Under the pieces are notes generated by a model that searched no databases, was not told the origin of the DNA, and saw nothing but the letters and a program-made list of their open reading frames with translations. Made by a program: the position numbers and the translations under genes. 64,000 nt of DNA from Haladaptatus litoreus (GTDB lineage Archaea > Halobacteriota > Halobacteria > Halobacteriales > Haladaptataceae): the NCBI RefSeq assembly GCF_900156425.1, contig NZ_FTNO01000005.1, positions 330,117 to 394,116 of the forward strand, written 5' to 3'. This document shows, piece after piece, positions 52,856-60,534 of the stretch (positions within the stretch are counted from its first letter, which is position 1; each line of letters opens with the position of its first letter).

Positions 52856-53629
52856 ATGTTCGGCTGGCGCGCCCGCCTCGGCGTCATCGTCCCGTCCTCG
52901 AATACGACCGTCGAGGGCGAGTTCCGGCGGGCGCTCCCCGACGGCGTGAGTCTGCACGCGGCGCGGATGCCCCTCGAATCGGTGACCGTGGAAGAACTGG
53001 ATTCGATGGCGGACGACGCCGTTTCCTGCGCGGAGCGACTCGCTCACGCGAACGTTGATGTGGTCGCCTACGCCTGCACGACCGGAAGCCTCCTGCACGG
53101 GAAGGGGTTCGACAGCGACCTCGAACGGTCTCTGTCGGAGACGGCGGGAACACCCGCGGTGGCGACCGCGCTCTCGGTCAAACGCGCACTGCGGGCGCTT
53201 GATGCGAAACGAATCGCGGTCGTGACGCCGTACACCGACGAGTTGAACGACCGCGAAGAATCCTATCTGACCGACGCCGGATTCGACGTGGTCGAACTCG
53301 ACGGACGCGGCATCGAGGCGAACACCGGAATCGGGTCGCTCAGACCCGAGGACGCCTATCGGCAGGTTCGGGAAGTCGTTGGGGAACTCGACGCCGATTC
53401 GGCGTCGAGTTCCCCATCTAGGTCGGCGAACGATTTCGAATCGCTCGCCGACGCCGTAGACGCCGTGTTCGTCTCCTGTACGAACTACCGGACGCTTCCA
53501 GCGATAGAACCGCTCGAATCCGACCTCGGGATTCCGGTCGTGACGAGCAATCAAGCGACGCTCTGGGACGCGCTTCGGCGACCCGGCGTTGCCGGAGACA
53601 CGCCGGGTCGCTTGGGCGAGAAGGGCTGA
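52856..53629 (+). CDS. Asp/Glu racemase superfamily enzyme (maleate isomerase/hydantoin racemase-like)
   Basis: A 257-residue enzyme. The first catalytic cysteine is in VAYACTTGSLLHG, the second in VFVSCTNYRTLPAIE; the N-terminus WRARLGVIVPSSNTTVEGEF matches maleate cis-trans isomerase and arylmalonate decarboxylase relatives. GGAGG (about 10 bp before the start) is a good ribosome binding site. As the third enzyme of the operon it may racemise or isomerise the product or substrate of HyuAB. A 35-bp near-perfect palindrome lies just upstream of the second cysteine and encodes an S/A/D-rich insert. Confidence 0.88.
   Translation: MFGWRARLGVIVPSSNTTVEGEFRRALPDGVSLHAARMPLESVTVEELDSMADDAVSCAERLAHANVDVVAYACTTGSLLHGKGFDSDLERSLSETAGTPAVATALSVKRALRALDAKRIAVVTPYTDELNDREESYLTDAGFDVVELDGRGIEANTGIGSLRPEDAYRQVREVVGELDADSASSSPSRSANDFESLADAVDAVFVSCTNYRTLPAIEPLESDLGIPVVTSNQATLWDALRRPGVAGDTPGRLGEKG
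53381..53415. repeat. Inverted repeat inside the racemase gene, 17-bp stem, 1-nt loop
   Basis: GGGGAACTCGACGCCGA, a single T, then the exact reverse complement; the longest perfect stem found inside a gene in this window. It encodes GELDADSASSSPS, a low-complexity stretch. Confidence 0.95.
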
Positions 53630-53659
53630 TCGAGCGGGTTTTCTCGGTTTTTACCGCGC

Positions 53660-54424
53660 TTATTTCGGCGGGCGCAGTCGGTAGTACCGCCGGTTGAGTT
53701 CGAACATGTACCCCTCGCGCATCGCCTTGAGAATCGCGTAGGTCATGAATCCGCCGACGAACGGCAGGAGGAACGTGAGGTCGAAGAGCAGGTTCGCGTC
53801 GATTGGAACGAGGTTCTGCACCGCGAAGGCGCTAATCGTGGCGGCGAAGATGACGCCGAACACGCCGACAGCGGCCCAAAACGGTTCTTCGACCGGGCGC
53901 CGGGCGCTTCCCTTGTTCAGGAACGGCACGATGGCGATAATGCCGACGACGATGATGTTCGCGATGACGCCGTAGGTTCGGTCTGCCATCAGTTTGTCCC
54001 CGCCGAGGATGGCGAGTTCGGGATTGAGCGGCCCGAGTTTCAGTAGGCCGAACGACCAGTACAGATACCAGTCGGGCAGGATAATCGCTGGCGTCGAACT
54101 CGGGTCGGCCGGTGGGCCGAGATGCGGCGGCAGTGTCGCCGAGAGGAGCAGAATCATTCCGACGAAAAAGCTCACGATGGAGAGGTTGCGAATCATCTCG
54201 TGGGGCCACGTCGGAAACGCAAGCACGTCGCGTTCGACGTAACTGGATTCTTCTCGCAACTGTTGGTCTTCGTAGCGCGCGCGTTCGAAATACTCGTAGG
54301 TCAGTCGGGCAAGTCCCTGCGTTCGCTGTTTTCGTTCGAGCCACGTCGGCGATTCGTCGTCCGGCGGGACGATGAGCGAACCGTCTGTGCGTAGCTCCTC
54401 GTTCGTGTCGTTTGAATCCCCCAT
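53660..54424 (-). CDS. Cytochrome b C-terminal-type (bc/b6f subunit IV-like) membrane protein
   Basis: This 254-residue protein has a long soluble N-terminal region (about 1-75), then four hydrophobic segments. The quinol-site motif PEWY appears as PDWY in AIILPDWYLYWSFGLLKLGP, with FFVGMILLLSATLPPHLGPP preceding, as in cytochrome b C-terminal/PetD-like proteins. The usual partners (cytochrome b N-terminal half, Rieske protein) are not adjacent. It could work with distant subunits or a different complex. Divergent from nothing on its own strand; the antiporter follows upstream. Confidence 0.8.
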   Translation of the reverse strand: MGDSNDTNEELRTDGSLIVPPDDESPTWLERKQRTQGLARLTYEYFERARYEDQQLREESSYVERDVLAFPTWPHEMIRNLSIVSFFVGMILLLSATLPPHLGPPADPSSTPAIILPDWYLYWSFGLLKLGPLNPELAILGGDKLMADRTYGVIANIIVVGIIAIVPFLNKGSARRPVEEPFWAAVGVFGVIFAATISAFAVQNLVPIDANLLFDLTFLLPFVGGFMTYAILKAMREGYMFELNRRYYRLRPPK

Positions 54425-54563
54425 GCTAACATCCCCCCACTCAGTCCGTACTAGGTCTGAGTCGCTGTTCGGGCATGAATCTTTTCGAGAAATGCTCCGT
54501 ACCGCACGATTATCTCAATCGCTGTGGCTGTGACTGAAGCGTTCCGACCGGACTTTTCGTGTC

Positions 54564-56939
54564 CTACCGAGAGCTAACGACCGCGACCGAACAGGGCGCG
54601 TTTTTCAGCACGTATTCGACATGATAGCCGAAAAACGCGCGCTGTGAGAGCGACCGCAGTTCGCTTCCGAGCACGATGAGGTCGATTTCGTTCGTCGTCG
54701 CCCGGTCGATGACCGCACGTTCCGGATTGTCGTCAACGAGAACGTCAGTCAGCACGTTCGCACCCAGTTGCCGGCCGAGCGTCGCTTCTCTATCGACGAT
54801 TTCCGCCCCGATTTCGACCGCTTCGGACACGTCCGCCTCGCCGACGAACAGTTCGTGGAGTCGCCTGAGGTCGATGACGTGAACGATTTCTACCAGTGCG
54901 TTGCAGTCGAGCGCGATTTCGAAGGCGATTTCGGCGGCGTGACGGCTGTATTCGGTTCCGACCGTCGGAACGAGGATTCGGCGAATCGGAACCGAATCGA
55001 GCGGCCCGTCCGCGTTCTCGACGTTGGCGTTCACAGCCATGACGGGCGTCGATGTCGCCCGAAGCACGTCTTCGATACCGAGTTCGAACAGCGGTCGGCC
55101 GTTGCCATCTCGGGTTTTACGACCTGTTCCGTTTTCGTCTCCAGGGTTGCGACCGCTTTCGCCGTCCGCGATACCCATTCCGAGCGCGAGGAAATCGTAT
55201 CCGCGGTGGAGTTCCCGAGTGACGGTTTCGCCGACGGTTCCGCGTCGGGGTCGAACTCGATTGTGAACCATCTCTTGGGAAAGCGATAGCTGTCGCGTGG
55301 TGTTGTCGAGACAGTCCTCCGCGACGGCGTTTGTGGTTGGATCTGGTGAGTTCGTGGCCGAAGGGCCACCGTTGCTCCGAGGGCTGGGCGCGTCCGACGT
55401 ATATTTCGAGGATGTGTACTTCGAGAGGCGTCGGCGTATTCTGCCCGCGAGCGAATCGGTTTCCGATTCGCTCGCGCCGACGACGTACATGTTGGTCACT
55501 TCGATGTCCCGATTTCGACCGATGTGGCCGAGCAACTGCGCGGCGAGTTGAGCGTGAACGCTACAGCGGGTCGGAAGCAGGACGCGCGAAACCGACCCCA
55601 AAAAACTCCGTTCGTCGCGCTCTTTACGCTGTAATCGTCGCTCTTCTTCGCCCGAAAGTTCGACGCGGTCGATAGAAAATCGGAGAATCGGCGGCGCGAA
55701 CAGCGAGGTGACGATGGCGATGACGACGATTATCGTGTACATCGTCTCCGTCAGCACGCCGAGGCTGAGACCGACAGTTGCGACGATGATTTCCAGCGCG
55801 CCGCGGGCGTTCAATCCCGCGCCGATGGCGATACCTTCCCAGTTCGACAGTCCAGCACCCCGTGCACCGACGAACGCGCCGATGAACTTTCCGGCGATGG
55901 CGACACCCAACACGGCGGCACCGACGAGCAGGATGGACGGCGTCGCGAGGGCCGTCAAATCCACGCGAAGCCCCGCTGTGGCGAAAAATATCGGCGCGAA
56001 GATTCCGAGCGTGATGACCTCGAAGACGTGGCGAGCCCCTTGGTCGAACCGGTTCACTCGGCCGACGAGAACTCCGACGACGAACGCGCCGAGGACGGCC
56101 TCCAGTCGGAGCGCGTGCGTGAGCGTTCCGACGCCCAGCGCGAGAATCATGACCGTCGTGATGAGCGAGAGGTCGCTGTTGAACGTGCTATCGACCCACC
56201 GAATCAGGCGGGAAACGAGGCGAAGACCGACGGTAAACGAGAGGACGAGGAAGATTGCGAGGAAAAGAATCGTCGTCCCGGCGGTCGTTATCGCCGTCTC
56301 CTCGGTGCCGCGCGCGAGTCCGGCGACGACGGCGAGGAGAATCCACCCGACGGTGTCGTTTATCATCCCCGAGGCGATGGTCAACTGGCTGATTTCGCGG
56401 TCGATGATGCCGAGGTCGAGGAGGATTTTCGCGATGACGGGAATCGCGGAGATGGAGAGCGCGGTGGCGATAAAGAGGCTGAACACGAATCGGTTTCCGT
56501 CCGCCGCGAGGAACGTCGCCGGAAGCACCCACGCGATGCCGAATCCGAGGACGAACGGGACGACGATGCTCGCGCTCGCAATCGAGGTTGCTCTGCGGGC
56601 GCGACTGGCGATGAGGTCGAGGTCGGTTTCGAATCCGGTGACGACCAACAGCATGAGCAGACCGAGCCACGAAACCGCTTCGAGCAGGTGATACTGCGCC
56701 GGGTCGGGGGGAAATAGCGCGACGAACAGGCCCGGAAAGAGCGCCCCGAGAATCGACGGCCCGAGGACGATTCCCGCGAGCAGTTCGCCCAGCACCGACG
56801 GAAAATCGAAGTATCTGGCAACTTCGCCGAGAACGCGGGCCGTCAACAGGAGGACGAACAACTGTCCGAACAAAAATAACAACTCGTGATGTCCAAGCGG
56901 CGGAATGACGCCACTCGAATCGATTTGAAACATTGACAT
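54564..56939 (-). CDS. CPA2 cation:proton antiporter with C-terminal universal-stress domain
   Basis: A 791-residue protein. Residues about 1-410 form a CPA2-type exchanger (PSVLGELLAGIVLGPSILGA, FFATAGLRVDLTAL, LNARGALEIIVATVGLSLG). The C-terminal part (about 440-791) contains universal-stress/ATP-binding features, including RRILVPTVGTEYSRHAAEIA and LIVLGSELRSLSQRA. Between them is a low-complexity linker (SSKYTSDAPSPRSNGGPSAT) and a 14-bp inverted repeat (55446-55476). It exchanges Na or K for protons, probably under nucleotide control. Confidence 0.9.
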   Translation of the reverse strand: MSMFQIDSSGVIPPLGHHELLFLFGQLFVLLLTARVLGEVARYFDFPSVLGELLAGIVLGPSILGALFPGLFVALFPPDPAQYHLLEAVSWLGLLMLLVVTGFETDLDLIASRARRATSIASASIVVPFVLGFGIAWVLPATFLAADGNRFVFSLFIATALSISAIPVIAKILLDLGIIDREISQLTIASGMINDTVGWILLAVVAGLARGTEETAITTAGTTILFLAIFLVLSFTVGLRLVSRLIRWVDSTFNSDLSLITTVMILALGVGTLTHALRLEAVLGAFVVGVLVGRVNRFDQGARHVFEVITLGIFAPIFFATAGLRVDLTALATPSILLVGAAVLGVAIAGKFIGAFVGARGAGLSNWEGIAIGAGLNARGALEIIVATVGLSLGVLTETMYTIIVVIAIVTSLFAPPILRFSIDRVELSGEEERRLQRKERDERSFLGSVSRVLLPTRCSVHAQLAAQLLGHIGRNRDIEVTNMYVVGASESETDSLAGRIRRRLSKYTSSKYTSDAPSPRSNGGPSATNSPDPTTNAVAEDCLDNTTRQLSLSQEMVHNRVRPRRGTVGETVTRELHRGYDFLALGMGIADGESGRNPGDENGTGRKTRDGNGRPLFELGIEDVLRATSTPVMAVNANVENADGPLDSVPIRRILVPTVGTEYSRHAAEIAFEIALDCNALVEIVHVIDLRRLHELFVGEADVSEAVEIGAEIVDREATLGRQLGANVLTDVLVDDNPERAVIDRATTNEIDLIVLGSELRSLSQRAFFGYHVEYVLKNAPCSVAVVSSR
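55446..55476. repeat. Inverted repeat inside the antiporter gene, 14-bp stem, 3-nt loop
   Basis: CGCGAGCGAATCGG, TTT, then the exact reverse complement, encoding residues around GASESETDSLAGR at the start of a low-complexity linker. Confidence 0.9.
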
Positions 56940-57000
56940 CTCTCCCCCGCTCCCTGTTCGACAACCGAACGGAAATACTCTTGTGCGAGAGGCGGGTGAA

Positions 57001-57165
57001 TCAGTCTCTCACCAGTAGGGTCAGTCCCAGAAGGCAGGCCAGCAGCACGACGATGACGATTCGTGTGTTCGTAATGTGTGCCATTTCCGTCATCGTGTTG
57101 ATGAACGTCGTGAGCATGGTAACGACCGTGAGCAGTTCCTTGAGCAACTGTGGCGTGATTTTCAT
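57001..57165 (-). CDS. 54-residue single-span membrane protein
   Basis: A short frame, MKITPQLLKELLTVVTMLTT followed by TNTRIVIVVLLACLLGLTLL. An amphipathic N-terminal half and one transmembrane helix are visible. It lies 61 bp upstream of the antiporter gene on the same strand, so the two may be co-transcribed; it could be a small accessory subunit. No family recognised. Confidence 0.55.
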   Translation of the reverse strand: MKITPQLLKELLTVVTMLTTFINTMTEMAHITNTRIVIVVLLACLLGLTLLVRD

Positions 57166-57584
57166 GATGGAAGGCCGAAGGGGGAAGAATGCGGTTTCGG
57201 AGGCGGTTCAGGTCGGCAGGTCGGGCGGCTTCGATTCCTGACTCGGGCGAATCGCGTGGTCGTCGCGTGTCATTTGGTTTCTCCGTGTCGTTTGGCCGTG
57301 TCGGGTAATCGGATTGTGTCGTTTGACCGGGTTGGTGTGTCGCGTGCCATGTGTCGTTTCGCTCGCGCCGGGGTGGCGCGCATTCGACCATGTACCCGCA
57401 GGCCTTATCAGCACCATCGACCGTTCTCGGTTCACGAACGGTCAGAACGGGTTAGAAACCGGCTAAAGCGTCGAAAATCGACGATTCGACGGGCAAAGCG
57501 CGATACCGACCGCGACGGACTCGAACCGTCGATGAACGAAATAAATGGGTTACGTCTGTCCTAAGATCGTGAGGATTCGCGCCG
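57166..57584. other. 419-bp non-coding region with degenerate TGTCGTTTG repeats
   Basis: Four imperfect copies of (C/T)GTGTC(A/G)TTTG occur between 57266 and 57365. GACCGTTC/GAACGGTC arms form a hairpin at 57419-57443 and CGTCGA/TCGACG another at 57469-57483. I see no convincing gene. The repeats may be a regulatory array or degenerate low-complexity sequence. Confidence 0.6.
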
Positions 57585-58145
57585 TTATCGAAATTCGCCG
57601 AGACGGTAGCGAGTGTCGAGCGGGTATCGTCGATTTCTGGCGAGGACGAGGTGCACTCCGATGGCCACCGCGAGCAGGCCGAAGTTCCAGAGCGGCGAAT
57701 CGTAGTAGATAACGTCGATGATGATGGGGTCGCTGTGCACCGGCCAGAGGGGCGACAGCGGGGCGGCGATGTCAGGTGCCGAAAGCAAGTCGGCGAAGAT
57801 GTGGCTGATTCCGCCCGTGAGAAGGCCGCCAGTTGCGAAAACGAACACCGTTTCGCGCGGAATGTCGGTACTTCGTATCCACCGATTCGCGTTCAATGAC
57901 GTAGTGAGAAAGCGCGCGCTGGCCGCTCCGCCGAGGAGACTCACGATTATGACGAACAACAGGGTGTGCGTGATACCGTGGTGAGTGACCGGGAGAACGT
58001 GCCGAAGCGCCAAATCCACGTCCGGGAGCATCGCCGTCATCAGTGTGAATGCCGTGAATCCGAGCGCCCCCCGTCGACCCCAGACGAACCACGCTGGCCC
58101 GGCGAACAGCAGTGCCATCCCGAAATGCCCACTCACGTCAACCAT
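57585..58145 (-). CDS. Membrane-bound metal-dependent hydrolase, DUF457/YdjM-like
   Basis: A 186-residue protein with four or five hydrophobic segments and the metal-ligand pattern of the family: VSGHFGMALLFAGPAWF, LPDVDLALRHVLPVTHHGIT and GGISHIFADLL. These H-x-x-x-H/D sites are near the membrane surface. Function is unknown. It is divergent from the GH5-like gene. Confidence 0.8.
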   Translation of the reverse strand: MVDVSGHFGMALLFAGPAWFVWGRRGALGFTAFTLMTAMLPDVDLALRHVLPVTHHGITHTLLFVIIVSLLGGAASARFLTTSLNANRWIRSTDIPRETVFVFATGGLLTGGISHIFADLLSAPDIAAPLSPLWPVHSDPIIIDVIYYDSPLWNFGLLAVAIGVHLVLARNRRYPLDTRYRLGEFR

Positions 58146-58363
58146 GCGAGAACCGAATACGTCACGCAGTAATACGTGTTCTGGCTGGTTAGACTATCTC
58201 TTTCAGCAGTGCAATACGAATTGTGTGACAAAAAAGTATTTATTGGAGTGTCGTGGATGGCGGTCGAACGTGTGTGAGATATATCAACACTAGCATCGTG
58301 ATTCAACCAGACGGAACCGCCATCGGGGAATAGTTTGTTCACCCTTGAGCGCGAACGCAAGGT

Positions 58364-59572
58364 ATGAGCAGACGAGTTGGTCGCCGTCAGTTCCTCGCAG
58401 GTGTCGGCGCGAGTGCTGGCGGACTTCCCGCAGTCGCGGGTAGTACGCTATTTGGAACCTCCACTTCGAATCGAACCCGAAACCCGAAAAATCGTAAAAG
58501 GCAAGTCAATCTCCCGCCGGAAACCGACGCACCCGTAGACGTTCGCGGCGCGATTTACATCCCCGCGAGGGCGTTCAACCGGTATCAGATGTGGCGGGAT
58601 TACGACCCCGAAATCATCGAACGGGATTTGGGCTACGCCGACAGCGTCAACTTAAACGCCATTCGGACGTGGATGAGCTACGAATACTGGCTCGAACATC
58701 CCGACGAACATTGGGAAGCGCTCGAACATTTCTTGGACACGGCCGACAGCTACGGCATGCGCGTCCTCCTCGGCCTGTTCGACAGCGTCGGGCGCGAACC
58801 CACCTACGAAAATCTCATCAACGACGACCCACTGACCGCAGTACAGGCGTTTTCGCCCTCCACGAGAACGATGGCGAATCGGGCACTGTGGGACGACCCG
58901 CGCGATTTCATCGTCGAATTCATGGAGCGGTACCGCAACGACGAGCGCCTGTTGGCCATCGAGGTGACCAACGAACCCGGCTGGAATCAAAAGGACATTC
59001 GGTTTTTCCGCCAGATGTCGAAAACCTTCACGCTGTATCAGGGCGAACTTCCGCTGTCGATGGGTTCGACCAGTCTGGCGAACAACGCCGACTATCTTGA
59101 CTGGGGGATGGACATCCTCCAGTTCCACTACAACTTCGCCCGGACGACCGACCGCTACGAGCGCGTACTTCGACAGGCGAACCACATTCAGGACAAAATC
59201 GGCGCTCCGGTGTGGCTTTCTGAGTGGCAAAGAATCCGCCCCGGAGATTCGTTCTTCGCGGAGGTGTCCGGCGAGGCCGCAGTTCCGGATTACGCCTCCC
59301 TCGCGCCGACGATTCAGAAATTCGGTACGGGGAACTTCTTCTGGTCGCTGATGATAAAACCCGCATTCTCGCTCTATCTCCGCGAACACGGCGTTCTCAA
59401 TGGATTATTCCACGAGGACGGCGCAGTCTGGGACGTAGACGACGCACGCAGTATCAAGGCCATGTCCGGTGACCCGGAGTACGAGGGCGAAGAGCGAACG
59501 GAGTACCCGGACTGGGCGAACGAGATTGAACAGAAAGCGGAGCAGGCACCCGGGGAAGAGCAACCCGAGTAA
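58364..59572 (+). CDS. Tat-exported glycoside hydrolase, GH5-like
   Basis: A 402-residue protein. Tat motif RRVGRRQFLAGVG at residues 3-15, hydrophobic core to about 30. The TIM-barrel shows the general acid region IEVTNEPGWNQKD (N-E pair, about 206-218) and the nucleophile region APVWLSEWQRIRP (about 280-292), the pattern of GH5/GH-A enzymes such as mannanases and cellulases. It probably cleaves a beta-linked polysaccharide outside the cell. TATA-like TATTTATTGG lies upstream. Confidence 0.85.
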   Translation: MSRRVGRRQFLAGVGASAGGLPAVAGSTLFGTSTSNRTRNPKNRKRQVNLPPETDAPVDVRGAIYIPARAFNRYQMWRDYDPEIIERDLGYADSVNLNAIRTWMSYEYWLEHPDEHWEALEHFLDTADSYGMRVLLGLFDSVGREPTYENLINDDPLTAVQAFSPSTRTMANRALWDDPRDFIVEFMERYRNDERLLAIEVTNEPGWNQKDIRFFRQMSKTFTLYQGELPLSMGSTSLANNADYLDWGMDILQFHYNFARTTDRYERVLRQANHIQDKIGAPVWLSEWQRIRPGDSFFAEVSGEAAVPDYASLAPTIQKFGTGNFFWSLMIKPAFSLYLREHGVLNGLFHEDGAVWDVDDARSIKAMSGDPEYEGEERTEYPDWANEIEQKAEQAPGEEQPE

Positions 59573-59605
59573 GGCACCGCCGACGAACGTGCCGACTGCT
59601 GACTA

Positions 59606-60232
59606 CTACACTTCGCCCGTCCCGCGCGTGCTGTTCGCCGCAGAGTTGTCGCCGTACCGAGCGGCTGTGAGGTTCACCTGCTCGCTTCGGTTGTCCACGA
59701 CGACACCGAACAGATTACGGGAAATCCACGTATTTTTGACCGTGACGTCAGTGCCGTTCCACACCGTAATTCCAGTCGCACTCCGAACCGTACTCGCGTT
59801 TCGAATCGTCACGTCCGAAGCGTTTCTGAGGTGAATCGCGCGATTCCAGCGCTCGACTCGTACCGAATGAATCGTCACGTTCGAGACGCCGGATTCGTTA
59901 TCGACCACGATTCCCGTGGAGTCGGTGACGCCTCTTCCCAACAGCGTGTGTCCGGAGCCGTTTATCCGAATGTCGCTCGAATTGATAACGAGGCAACTGC
60001 TCGCCAATCCGGTCGCGCCGCCGAAATCGTCGGTGAGAACGTACTCACCGGGACTCGAAATCGTTCGGCAGTGGTCGAGGGCGGTCGGTTCGACCGACTT
60101 CTCGCCGGGTCGGTCGTCACCCGGCGACAGTTCGACGAAATCGACCGCGACAGTCAGTGCAACGAGGAGAACCAATGGGGCGATGATGAGGAGGAACTTT
60201 CGCCCGGGAGACGACGCATCGATAGAGACCAT
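59606..60232 (-). CDS. Membrane-anchored right-handed beta-helix protein, NosD-like
   Basis: A 208-residue protein with an N-terminal transmembrane helix (FLLIIAPLVLLVALTVAVDF) and short parallel beta-helix repeats (DIRINGSGHTLLGRGVTDST, GVSNVTIHSVRVERWNRAIH, NASDVTIRNASTVRSATGIT, GTDVTVKNTWISRNLFGVVV). The repeat resembles NosD and pectate-lyase-like domains. Possibly binds carbohydrate or periplasmic-like ligands. Convergent with the GH5-like gene (33 bp). Confidence 0.85.
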   Translation of the reverse strand: MVSIDASSPGRKFLLIIAPLVLLVALTVAVDFVELSPGDDRPGEKSVEPTALDHCRTISSPGEYVLTDDFGGATGLASSCLVINSSDIRINGSGHTLLGRGVTDSTGIVVDNESGVSNVTIHSVRVERWNRAIHLRNASDVTIRNASTVRSATGITVWNGTDVTVKNTWISRNLFGVVVDNRSEQVNLTAARYGDNSAANSTRGTGEV

Positions 60233-60534
60233 TCCTACCGGTAGTATTCTTCGCTCTATGTATTAAATATCGTTGGCCACGACCGGCACCGAAAGCCGTC
60301 GCATCTCTCGAAAATCGAAAAGAGAATTTGGCAAGGTCGGGCGTGCGCGCACGCCCGACCCAACAGCTACGCCGTCCAACCCGGTTTTGCCGAATCAAGT
60401 GGCAAATTTGTAGAAGGAAATCAGCCATTTTCGAAACACGAACGACGCAACCAAAGCCACAGCGTGGCCAGCGACACACCACTCGGCGGCAATAACAGAG
60501 CATTGCCGACAGTAACGCGTCGCTAACCGGTCGT
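60233..60534. other. 302-bp non-coding region with a 26-bp palindrome
   Basis: Between the PQQ-propeller stop and the beta-helix start on the same strand. Holds the palindrome at 60335-60360; AT-rich sequence near 60260 may be the promoter of the beta-helix gene. No coding signal seen. Confidence 0.7.
60335..60360. repeat. 26-bp perfect palindrome downstream of the PQQ-propeller gene
   Basis: Half site GGTCGGGCGTGCG meets its reverse complement with no loop. It could terminate transcription of the propeller gene or serve as a regulator site; the flanking minus-strand sequence has no long T-run. Confidence 0.6.

Noticed and set aside
56843..57391. A 182-codon frame overlapping the antiporter start and the 54-residue membrane protein
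   Set aside because: It has no recognisable domain and its low-complexity PNDT-type repeats come from the degenerate TGTCGTTTG block.
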